NCBI RefSeq assembly: GCF_016808335.1
Contig: NC_053138.1
Span: forward strand, 9,975,900-10,039,899
Source of the DNA: Panicum virgatum
Lineage: Eukaryota; Streptophyta; Magnoliopsida; Poales; Poaceae
Direction of reading: 5' to 3'
DNA length: 64,000 nucleotides
The notes beneath the pieces are model-generated. The model worked only from the letters and a program-made list of their open reading frames with translations, ran no database searches and had not been told where the DNA came from. Every line of letters begins with the position of its first letter. Positions within the stretch are counted from its first letter, which is position 1. The translations under genes and the position numbers were made by a program. Shown here in pieces: positions 1 through 9,773 of the stretch.

Positions 1-138
1 GCTAAGAAAACCCATCCGAGCTGCCTTATTCACCTGAGACTTGGGAATCTGACCCTAATACCGAACTGCACATGCTAGATCATCTAGGTCACACACGGGC
101 ATTCACAAGAGCAAGGGGGAAATCAACAGGCGGCTCAC

Positions 139-520
139 CATGGAGGTGATGTACTCCTCGAAGGACTCGCGGTACTTGTCGTAGTAGAGCTGCTGCGAAT
201 AGTCGTGCGGCGGCTTCTGCGTGCACATGTTGTATATCGTCCTGCGAGAAGGGGAGCAAAACCCTAGATCAGGGCCGGATCGAAGCGGATCGAGCGGGGA
301 AACCCTAGAGGCCGCCGCGGCGGAGACAGCGGCCGCGGCGGCGCCGAGGAGGAGGGGGGCATGGGGGGAGAGAGACGTACGTGTAGAGCATCATGTAGTC
401 CTCGGAGCTGAACTGCGGCTCGGGCTTGCCCTCGAGGATGTTCTTCAGCTTGGTGATGCCCTTCTGCATGAAGGCCCCATCCCTCCTCCAGATCGATCGT
501 CCTCCGCTCCTGCCCGCCAT
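139..520 (-). CDS. CUL1: Cullin-1 (SCF scaffold), 5' part only
   Basis: N-terminal end of CULLIN1, the scaffold of SCF ubiquitin ligases; the rest lies beyond position 1. Exon 1 is 520-381 and exon 2 is 241-139, with donor GTACGT after 381, acceptor TCTCGCAG before 241 and donor GTGAGC at 138. Bases 1-138 are intron. Exon 1 encodes [15 protein letters not shown] and [12 protein letters not shown]; exon 2 continues [17 protein letters not shown] and ends EEYITSM, all diagnostic of plant CUL1. Residues 4-15 are unlike any cullin, but the expected N-terminal motif [11 protein letters not shown] is present in the next frame. One G too few (CCC at 513-515) and one G too many (CCCC at 475-478, plus-strand letters) would explain this. 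Exon 2 also reads LYYDKY, one Tyr more than I remember for CUL1. The ATG at 520 is chosen because the CUL1 frame downstream is open from it. Identity is certain; the first 15 residues are not. Confidence 0.93.
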
Positions 521-850
521 CGCCGCTGCCGCTGCCGCTGCCGTGGCGGGTGCCGCTGCTGCCGCGGGGAGCCGCAAAACCTAGCGCCGCCGCGGGGGGT
601 TTGCTGGTTCGCTTTGTGGGGGGGGGCTTGGTCTGCGCGAGGCGAGAGAGAGAGAGACGAGCTGCCTTTGAGGAGGGGGGGCTCCGCCCGTTCGGGTCGC
701 AGGTGCCCGCCTCCGCGCGCTCGGTTCTTTGGCCTTGGCTTGGCTTGGCTGGCATCGTGGGGATAGCCGTCTCGCCGCGTGGTTCGTGGCCGCCGTACGA
801 TCGCGGCGTGGACGGTCCGGATGACGAGGGCGGACGATTTTAATTTGTCG
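521..850 (-). promoter_or_regulatory. CUL1 leader and proximal promoter
   Basis: GC-rich sequence upstream of the CUL1 start codon, with GA/CT-rich stretches (for example 638-660) typical of grass 5' leaders. No clear TATA box is visible. Open frames here are by-products of GC content. Confidence 0.4.
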
Positions 851-1513
851 CGTAGCAGTACTGTATAATTATTTCCAATCACGACTCAGATTCGAGGATA
901 ATAAATCGACGAAGAAATTGAAGTGGACCGTGAGAAAGCGAAAATCTCCGTGAACATGAACTCGTGTTCCGGAATGTAGCCTTTCAATTTTTCTAAAAAT
1001 TCTATTTTGAACCATTGAACTTTAATGATTAAATGGACAAGTATTCATCACGAGCATTTTCTTAAAAAGTTTCACGTGCGTCGTCTTGGCAATGAACATT
1101 TTTCCTAAGAAATTATATGTGCCCATCCATATCGCGAAAACCAGATCAATAAGTTTCTACACCCATACTAATAGTACCATATTTTTCATTTTATTTTATT
1201 TTTATCTCTTTCAGAAAAAAACTTTATTTTCTGTTTATAGTTAGTTTTTAAACATTAGGAAAAGAAAAGAGAGATATTTTTGAAAAAAAATTATATGTGG
1301 TCGAAGGTTTATTACGTTGCTCATAACTTATTTATTATTTTAAAAGAAAAGAAATCTATACAGATGAACTAATATTGAGATGAACTATCATTACTCATTA
1401 GATATCTACTTGTACCTCTTTTATTAAGTATATTTATCACAGTGAGTGCATCGAAATTTGAATAGGATAATATGGTCATAAATACAAGAACGGAACTCTC
1501 TTCTACAATTACC
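851..1513. other. AT-rich intergenic DNA, no gene seen
   Basis: AT-rich sequence with short poly-A and poly-T runs between the CUL1 promoter and the transposon at 1517. No coding signal on either strand. Confidence 0.6.
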
Positions 1514-1516
1514 TAC

Positions 1517-2617
1517 CCGTGTGTTTGGTTGCGGGTTGGGAGCCACTCCAACCCAGATTTTTAGGGATGACTTTAACCCTCCTCATGTTTGGTTGGCTTT
1601 GTTGGAATGGATTGGCTCCAACCCTTAATTTTTGTTGGTTGGAGGAATTGGGATATGAAATGGATGTGAGATTCACTCGTTAGTGAGTCCCACGTGTCAT
1701 TCTCCTCTCTCCGTTTCCTCCTTTCTTCTTCCTCCAGGAAGGCGCGAGCCACAGCGTGTTCTTCCCCAACTCCGGCCGCCGCAAAATCCCCCTCCTCCGG
1801 TGAGTTTTCCTTCGATTCCTCGCAGCCACTGCCTGCCCTCGCCTTCCTGGACCCGTTCCGGTGCTCATCCGGCCTCCCCCCTTGCTGTGCAGGCCCCTCC
1901 GCGAAGCTCGCCGCCATGGGGCCGAGCTGCCGCCGGCCGCCGCGAGCTCGGGCCCGCCGGCCCCATCCGCGGCATGGCCTGGAGCGTGGAGGAGGGGCGC
2001 CGGGGCGGAGCCGGATCCGCCGATGGCGGCCTTCTCGGCGTTGCCCCGAAGCCTTGGCGTGGAGGGAGCACGGCGGGGTGGGGCCGGATCGCCGCTGCCG
2101 GCCTTGGCCCTCGTCGTGGAGGGGGAGCGGCCCTCGGCCCTCCCCGGCAGCGGTGCCCTTCTCCCCCGGCGGCGCCGTGCGGCGGCGGACATCGCCCTCC
2201 TCCCCCGGGCGCGCAGAGGCTCAGCCTCGCCCTTCTCCCCAACCGGCGCAGGCGCGAGCACGGCGTGGCGGGGTCCGTGCACGGCGGCCACGGCGGGTCG
2301 CGCGTGCCGCGGCGGGCTGGGGGCAGCGCTGGGCGAGCGGGGCCGCGGCGGGAGCGCGCGATGGGCTGGAGAGATGGGGGCATGGGGCAGCAGAGAGGAG
2401 AGACGGGAGAGAGATGGGGCAGTGACGGGAGAGAGACGCCGCGTCAGAGCGGAGCGGAGCCAACTCGTCCGTCAAATTTCGTGGGGCAGAGCCAACCCGC
2501 ATCTCCACCGAATATACCTCTCTAGGTCCACTCCGTCCCCTGCTGCCTCCATCCAAACACTCCAAAAGAGGTTCGGACCCATCCGGGTTGGACTCCTTCT
2601 CCCAACCAAACACACGG
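1517..2617. mobile_element. Non-autonomous TIR transposon with GC-rich interior
   Basis: The left end CCGTGTGTTTGGTTG is exactly mirrored by CAACCAAACACACGG at the right end, and further imperfect inverted similarity (CTCCAACCC against GGGTTGGA) extends inward. The trinucleotide TAC flanks both ends (1514-1516 and 2618-2620), consistent with a 3-bp target duplication. The subterminal zone 1580-1660 repeats TTGGTTGG-like motifs. The interior (about 1700-2450) is very GC-rich and open in several frames, but nothing resembles a transposase or a known host domain. It may be captured genomic sequence (Pack-type). The superfamily is unresolved. Confidence 0.65.
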
Positions 2618-2679
2618 TACGAGTGGAGTGCTTGATATCAAGTAGTATACAAATAATAAAACAACTACAAAAATGGTTA

Positions 2680-2800
2680 AGACTAATATACAAGTAAGGA
2701 TAGTTAGCTTCAAGTGGAATTCGAAACATTAGAAAAAAAAAGACTAATATACAAGTAAGGATAGTTAGCTTCAAGTGGAATTCGAACATTAGAAAAAAAA
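2680..2800. repeat. About 60-bp tandem duplication
   Basis: The block beginning AGACTAATATACAAG and ending in CATTAGAAAAAAAA occurs twice head to tail (about 2680-2740 and 2741-2800) with a one-base difference near TTCGAAACATT / TTCGAACATT. It abuts the foldback element at 2801. Confidence 0.85.
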
Positions 2801-3538
2801 GAGTAAATTTCACTGGCGGTCCCCCAAATTTGTCCCGAGATTTCAAGTAGGTCCCGGTACTCTCAAAATGCACATCTAGGTCCCTGAACTTGTCCCGAGT
2901 TCTCATCCCGGTCCCGGTACTCTCAAAATACACATCTAGGTCCCTGAACTTGCTAATCCATTCATATAGGTCCAAATCTCCATAACATGCTCCCCAAACA
3001 GTACGATTAAGTGAACTAACAGGTGGGGCCCATATGGCAGTCACAGCGTCATCGATCAGAGCGTGTACAGCCCCTGACTAAAAGAACTGAAGAGAGAATG
3101 AGTAGTGTTAGCTTAGCTCTACTCAATGTTTCAATAGCTGACACCATTCAGCAACATTCAGCAATAGCCAATAGGACGTTGCTGAATGTTGTCAGCTATT
3201 GAACATTGAGTAGAGCTAAGCTAACACTACTCATTCTCTCTTCAGTTCTTTTAGTCAGGGGCTGTACACGCTCTGATCGATGACGCTGTGACTGCCATAT
3301 GGGCCCCACCTGCCCACCTGTTAGTTCACTTAATCGTACTGTTTGGAGAGCATGTTATGGAAATTTGGACCTATATGAAATGGATTAGCAAGTTCAGGGA
3401 CCTAGACGTGCATTTGAGAGTACCGGGACCGGGATGAGAAGTCGGGACAAGTTCAGGGACCTAGATGTGCATTTTGAGAGTACCGGGACCTACTTGAAAT
3501 CTCGGCACAAGTTTGGGGACCGCCAGTGACATTTACTC
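2801..3538. mobile_element. Foldback (near-palindromic) MITE, Mutator-like ends
   Basis: Almost the whole 738 bp is one inverted repeat folding around about 3170. The ends are GAGTAAATTTCACTGGCGG and its complement with one difference (GAGTAAATGTCAC). Each arm also holds internal direct repeats of a block containing CTAGGTCCCTGAACTTG. The flanks are A-rich, and a 9-bp duplication (GAAAAAAAA / AAAAAAAAA) is possible but weak evidence. GTAAATTTCACTGG-type termini with 9-bp duplications are common among small grass Mutator-like elements. It has no coding capacity and would form a long hairpin if transcribed. Confidence 0.85.
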
Positions 3539-4122
3539 AAAAAAAAAGGACTCCAAGGTAATTGTGGGATGCCAAAGTCGAACCCCATCAATGTCCGCCA
3601 GAACGGAGTAAAGAGAGTATCTAGGTTGAACTTAAAATGTATTATGAAGCTACATGTTTTAAGCAAATACGAAGCCAAGTCACTTAATATTGATATACTC
3701 AAACCCGCGTAATTTGTATTTGGAGTTGTGTAAAAATTGACAGGAATGAAAATGTTTTAGTTATTGTTTATCTTATATGTGTGTATAGCTTATCACGCTG
3801 ATTCAAAGTTAGCGTCACCGAAGGATGAGGGTCCTCATCAAAATAATTTTCAACATACGCTGGGAGAGTCAGATTTTTTTTTTGTACAGCTTGATTAAAT
3901 AACCAATGTTACGCAAAATGGACAAATTTGAAATTTTAAAACCCAAATAAAATTCGAATAATGTTCTGTTGATCTGTTCGACACTTCCTGTGTTCCACTC
4001 ACAACCGGAGTGACGGTAACTGTGACGGAGCCCACCCACCAACCCCAACCCAAGCCGCGTTTGCCACCGGCCGGACGCGGTCACTCCCCGCGCGCGCTCC
4101 CCGATCCACCGGCGCGGCCGCG
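3539..4122 (+). promoter_or_regulatory. Upstream region and leader of TON2
   Basis: AT-rich to about 3960, then rising GC content up to the start codon at 4123. The last 100 bases are CG-rich, as is usual for a grass 5' leader. No precise promoter motif can be assigned. Confidence 0.4.
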
Positions 4123-7100
4123 ATGAGCACCGCCTCCGGCGACGGCGCGGACGCCGGCGGCGACGGGGCCTCCTCAGCGGTGACGGCGCCCGCCGGGAGG
4201 CGGATCCCGCCGGCCTCGTCGATGCCGTGGGTCCGCAATCTCCGCCGCTTCGTTGGCACGGGCGCCGGCCTCGGATCCGAGGCCCTCATGGGTTAGTGCC
4301 TCTCGCTTATGCTACTCCCTTTGTCGCTGCGCTAGGCTTGGTCGGAGCTGTGCGCTTAGGGTTCGGTGTGGTGAACTGGTGATGGGACTAGGGTTTACAT
4401 GCTTCCTAATTAAAATGTGTACGGTATGAAGGGAGTTACTGGGTGTCAGTTCTGCGACGAGGATGAGATCTATGTGCCATAGGTTGTATGGCGATGTAAT
4501 GCAGTGTGTTCTAGAAAAAAAAGTTGGGTATTGATTTGCAGTTGTGGATTCTGGTGGAGATTTATTTGCAAAGGAAATGGTGCTTTATCAAGAGGTAATG
4601 ATGGTTTGGCGAGGGCAATGGATTTTGAACCTGTACCTTTTGAGCTTGCGCCTATACTCGTAGTTTGATAATTGGACTGATTACAAGGCCTCAGGATAGT
4701 GGTTAGTGCCAGTACTTCTCTGTCCATGTGCATGGACCCAGAACTAGAAGTCTAGAACACGCTTCTTTGTAATATAACACATTTTCTGCAGTATCGGTAG
4801 CTCCTTACTCGTGGGCATGGGAAAGTGATACAAAAAGAGTGAAAAACTAGCTAGTGGAAACAAGCTCGAAATAGAATGCTAGACTACAGTAGTTGCTTGT
4901 TAATCAACCTATGCATTTCTCATTGTGGCAACACTAAGCTCATGATTTGTTTTAAACATATACAGAACTGGAAACAAAGAGGATATTGTTGGAGATCTTC
5001 AAGGAGCGGCAGCGAAAGAGTGCTGAAGCTGGTTCCATCCCAAGTTTTTACAAGAAGGTGACAATTCAGTTTCTTCAATGGACAAAGATCATTTTCGTTT
5101 TTTTCTTGCTGTACTCTGAAGATAAAATATGCACTAACTTAAAAATACGGCATTAACAGCCCTAGTTGCATGTCAATAGACAGAGGTCATTATAGTTTTT
5201 TTTTCCTTGTTGTACAGTGTACTCTCAGGATAAAATTTGCGGTGTAACTTAAAATACAGCATTAGCAGCTCTAGCTGCATAGGAAATGGACAGAGATCAT
5301 TCTAGTTTTTTTTTCTTGTTGTGCTCTTAAGATAGGATTTGGAGTGCAACTTAAAAACAGCATTAGCAGCTCTATCTGCATACATAGAGGATGGCAATTA
5401 TTTTTTGGGTTCCCTGAGCTCAGTTTGATTCTGTAATCTAGCACAGTAGCTGTAGATTCTAAACTGATACCCTGTTTTTATCCAGAAACCTGAAGAAGGA
5501 TCCATTAGCTCTAGAGTTCAGAGGTTGGCCAAGTACAGGTTTCTGAAGGTAATGTTCGACCATTCTTTTGATTTGGAGACATGCCATGTCTTTGTTTGGA
5601 CTTTGGAAGCTTTCTTTTTGTTGGCATTTTCCTTCTCATGACTTATGCCTTATGGGGGTCATTCAAAACCAATTACAGAAACAATCAGAACTTCTGTTGA
5701 ATGCTGACGATCTTGATGCCATGTGGGTTTGTCTAAGAGAAAATTGTGTTATTGATGATGCTACTGGTGCTGAAAAGGTAATACTCTTTGCTCATACATG
5801 AATTCTTACACCATATCCACTTCCACAATGCTAGTTCCTGTTGAATTGTCTAATATAGGCATACTGGTTCTTGTTGCATTTGTTACATGAATGATCTCCA
5901 TTTATGTTTCTTTAGCTGTTTATGTGGCACTGCCTTTTGTTATTATCTTCTTTACTTATTATTCCTGGAATACTACAGATGAATTATGAAGACTTCTGCC
6001 ATATAGCCACAGTCTGCACGGAGCAGATTGGTCAGAAATGCAAACGTTTCTTCAGCCCTTCAAACTTTATGAAGTTTGAGAAGGATGATTCTGGGAGGAT
6101 TGCCATCCTACCATTTTATCTCTACGTTATGCGGACGGTAATTTATTTCCACAAGAAAAAGCAATTAAAATTGCCAGCAAATTTTGTCCCATACTCCCAT
6201 GCGCTTCATTTTGTTCTTAAATATCTAATAGATTGTGAGTATTGTAAACCCACATTGTTAGCATTGCTGTTCTATATCCTGATCTGAAGTTTTTTGGTCA
6301 AACAGCTGGTCCACTTCATTATTTGACCAGCTTGTTTAAATAAATTGTCAATCTTATTTGCAAATTATTATGGTCCTATACTCCTCTATTTATCATCTTT
6401 TTTGGTGCTTCTGCAGGTCTCTCTTACTCAAGCAAGAATTGACATGAGTGAACTCGATGAAGATTCTGATGGTTTCCTTCAGCCTCATGTATGGACACTC
6501 CAGCACATGTTGATGAGAGTTTACACCTAGAAGTGTTCTTCACACCCTTAATTATTTTCATAGGAAGAGGAGACATGCTTATGAGGACTTATTATTTTCG
6601 TAGGAAATGGAGGCATATATAAGAGGACTCATCCCCAATTTGGCACAATTGCGTGACATGCCCACCCCAATTTGTTCAAATGTACTGCCGCATAGCTGCA
6701 CGCAAGTTCTTTTTCTTCTGTGATCCACACAGACGAGGTATAAAAAAAACTAGACTTATAGTGGATTTACATCCAAAACAGCATTATGAGATTAACTTCC
6801 TATATCATAATGTACCATTTATTCTTGCAGGGAAAGCATGCATAAAGAAAGTCTTGCTGAGCAATTGTCTCCAGGAGCTAATGGAACTACATCAGGTAAA
6901 TTTTTAATACTGGCACTGTTCAATGTGGGAACTTGACTTGAGTATCTGTACTGTTAAGTGTAATTCTGTTGCTTAATCAGTAATCTCATGATTTTCGTGA
7001 TTTGCATACTCCGATGGCTGATTCTCATCACTGATATTTTTAGGAAAGCGAGGAAGAGGGTAACTGACACCGAGCAGGCAGAAAATTGGTTTTCCTTAAC

Positions 7101-8984
7101 TTCAGCTCAGCGCATATGTGGTATGTCAGCTGGAATTCTCATATATACTTATCCCCCACCACTCCCAAACACACAGAGAGCATTGCAATAGAAAAAATAT
7201 TTTTACCTAGATACAATGGAACAATGGACGTCCGTGTTTGATTTTTCCTTATGTTTGTGCAGATATGTTTCTTGCACTGGATAAGGACCAAAATGGTACC
7301 CTGAGCAAACAAGAGCTCAAAGAATATGCAGATGGCACGTTGACTGAGATTTTCATTGAAAGAGGTTAAAATCTGCCACTGTTCTAATGTATCTTTTGTT
7401 ATTGCTGTCTCAAAACTTGTATATATTTAGCCATTGATCATGATCCCCTTTAAGAATTTATTCATGAATGCATAACAACGATGTGGCTGTGTATTTCAGT
7501 TTTTGATGAGCATGTCCGCCGGAGCAAAGTTGGAGGTGGAAACAGTCGTGAGATGGATTTCGAAAGCTTCCTTGATTTTGTTTTGGCTCTAGAAAACAAA
7601 GATACCCCTGAAGGCTTGACATATTTATTTAGATGCCTTGATCTGAATGGAAGGGGGTTCCTCACGACTGCAGATATCCATACTCTGTTTAGGTATGTAT
7701 GCAAGGCGAAACTTGCTCCCATGCTATACTCTGCTTTGTCATTTGTATTTTTGCGGAGCCTCAAATAGGAGAAAAGGACACATTAAACATTTAAACTACA
7801 TGAAGTAATCCTCTGATCATTATGTGGCTGCATGTATAGTAATAAAAAAAGAATTTCGTGTCAATAGTCAAAGTTCAGCTAGGCGCTAGGCGGAATCTAG
7901 GCGCTGACCCATTGCCTAGCGCCTAGTCGGGAGTACTCGTTCCTAGGCGCTCCTAGGTGTTTTCCTAGGCGTTTCACAAATACACGTATATACACGTATT
8001 ACCTCACAAAAAAAGAAAACAAATAGAAGACTACAGCTATAGAGGATGCATAGAAAGGCCCATAAAAACAGCCCAGCCCACCTTATCCACCTTAAAGTTG
8101 GCCCAGCCCCACCTTATCCACCTTATCCCTCGTCTCCTCCCACCCCGACGCCGCCGTTCGCCCGCGCACCCGACGGCCGCCGCCTTAGACTGTTCTGCTA
8201 GCCTTAACAGGCAGGATATTAGTTTACTTCAATGCTTAATTTCTCAACCACCAGATGCTGTTATGTACCTTTCCCCCCCTTTGCATCCACAAGGCATTCT
8301 CTAGTATGTTGTACTCACCAGTTGCACACTTGCACTGCCGTTACCTGTTAGGCAAGAAATGTGACAAATATTATCCCGGTACAGGGGCTGTATGGTTGCT
8401 TTCTGCAATATAATTAGTTACACTACACGAATTTTATTAAATTCAGTAATATTTTATTTTGATATTTTTCATTAAAATGGTTCCGACTGTTATAGCTGAG
8501 ACTATAAGATACGCAATAAACAGGTTAACCAACTAATAAATTTGATCTCATATCTTAATACTTCTCGCTAGTCTTTAAAATACAGGCTTGCACGTAGTGC
8601 TCTAAATTCTAATCAACACCATGCTAGTTGAGTCTTTTCAATCGAACCTATTCTATGGTCTTGTTCCCCATTGAGATCAGTGGGCCGTGTTCTGTGTAGT
8701 TTGATCGTTCATTTTTCTCATGTAACCTCATTCATGTTTCCAGAGATGTACACCAGAAATGGATTGAGGGTGGGAACTATGAGCTTTGCATTGAAGATGT
8801 GAGGGACGAAATCTGGGACATGGTGAAGCCAGCAGATCCTCTCAGGATCTCGCTACAAGATCTTCTTTCATGCAAGCAAGGCGGGACTATCGCCAGCATG
8901 CTTATAGATGTGCGTGGCTTCTGGGCCCATGACAACAGGGAGAACCTTCTCCAGGAAGAGGAAGAGCAAGTGGAAGAGGCATGA
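4123..8984 (+). CDS. TON2: PP2A B'' regulatory subunit TON2/FASS/DCD1
   Basis: Targeting subunit of protein phosphatase 2A needed for the preprophase band and cortical microtubule organisation (Arabidopsis TONNEAU2/FASS, maize DISCORDIA1). Exons: 4123-4291, 4966-5057, 5486-5548, 5679-5777, 5979-6137, 6417-6488, 6604-6737, 6831-6895, 7044-7120, 7263-7364, 7500-7692, 8744-8984; all introns are GT-AG. The product is about 487 aa, close to the roughly 480 aa of the family. Visible motifs are an EF-hand-like loop DEDSDGFLQPHE at 208-219, the core MYCRIAARKFFFFCDPHRR, a second EF-hand loop DKDQNGTLSKQE at 316-327, and the acidic tail QEEEEQVEEA. Two exons are one base too long: exon 7 has CCCC at 6665-6668 where the frame needs CCC, and exon 9 has GGG at 7058-7060 where it needs GG. 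Without these two bases the CDS is exactly 488 codons. Either sequence errors or a recently broken copy; I favour errors. Confidence 0.95.
5079..5382 (+). repeat. Three tandem ~105-bp repeats in TON2 intron 2
   Basis: Three diverged head-to-tail copies, each running from GACAAAGATCATT (or GACAGAGATCATT) through a T-run and CTTGTTGT, to ACAGCATTA and CAGCTCTAGCTGCAT. Approximate copies are 5079-5171, 5172-5280 and 5283-5382. They make up most of the intron, and the next exon starts at 5486. Confidence 0.75.
7878..7972. repeat. Cluster of CTAGGCG-type motifs in TON2 intron 11
   Basis: TAGGCG/CGCCTA-type hexamers occur repeatedly on both strands within about 95 bp, giving several overlapping small palindromes (for example AGGCGCTAGGCG and CCTAGCGCCTAG). 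The intron is about 1.05 kb, the largest in the gene. A transposon-terminus remnant is possible, but no element boundaries are visible. Confidence 0.6.
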
Positions 8985-9773
8985 GTTTCTCCAGAAGCCA
9001 ATTGCCAAGTAATCCTATCCCGTGCCTCGCAGTCCCAACGTTCTCGCAAGTCACAACTGCCTCCACCGCTGTATCTGTTACTGTAACTTAGTGTACTGGA
9101 CCATTTCCTACCAGTTCCCGTAACTTGTTGTAAGTGTGCTGTAGCGATCTTTGGAATATGTTGAGGCTAGTCTCATTTGGCCATACTGACGTCTGGACAC
9201 TATGCCTAGAGGGCCTGATTGTATGTACATCTGAATTACACCAATCGCGATATTCTTAATTCGCTTTGCGCATGTATGCCTATAAGTAATACGACGTGTT
9301 CTGTTCGTACAAGCCTCTGGGTTTCTTACCAGCTTGCCTGGTTGACGCCAATTTTGGTGACGTCTCGGAAACTCTGGTTGACGAATGCTCAAACCCTACC
9401 CCTGTTTTTCTGTTTTGTTATCATGGAAGCTCAACTTCCGTCCCAGTGAAATTATGCTTGCCAGGATGCATTGCTAGTAGTAGTAGTACAGTATTTTTTT
9501 TTCTTCTTTTAGAGATCGCATCCTTTTTCTTTAGATTAGACGACAGAGCAAAAAGGAACCTGTTGGGCCTGAATGGGCCAGAAGTAGCACGGCCCAAATA
9601 GTGTTTCATAGCTTTGGTTTCAAATCCTCCTCTGCTCTCCATTCTAGAAGAGTGCGAGCAAGACGACACAGACGGCGACGGCTCTCAGCAAATCAAACCA
9701 ACCCACACAAACACCAAAAAATCCCCGCACGAGCTCCGATTTCAAATTCCCCCGGCAGAGCTCGCCGCCGGAG
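8985..9773 (+). other. TON2 3' UTR, intergenic gap and APC7 leader
   Basis: The first few hundred bases after the TGA at 8982-8984 are the likely TON2 3' UTR. From about 9650 the sequence becomes GC-rich leader leading to the APC7 ATG at 9774. No other gene is seen. Confidence 0.5.

Noticed and set aside
221..766. Plus-strand open frame over the CUL1 start
   Set aside because: Antisense shadow of CUL1 exon 1 and its leader.
1683..2525. Several 160-280-codon open frames on both strands
   Set aside because: Same GC-driven effect inside the transposon at 1517-2617; no recognisable domain.
5079..5382. CRISPR-like array
   Set aside because: Three long, diverged, directly abutting repeats in a plant intron; no spacers and no cas genes.
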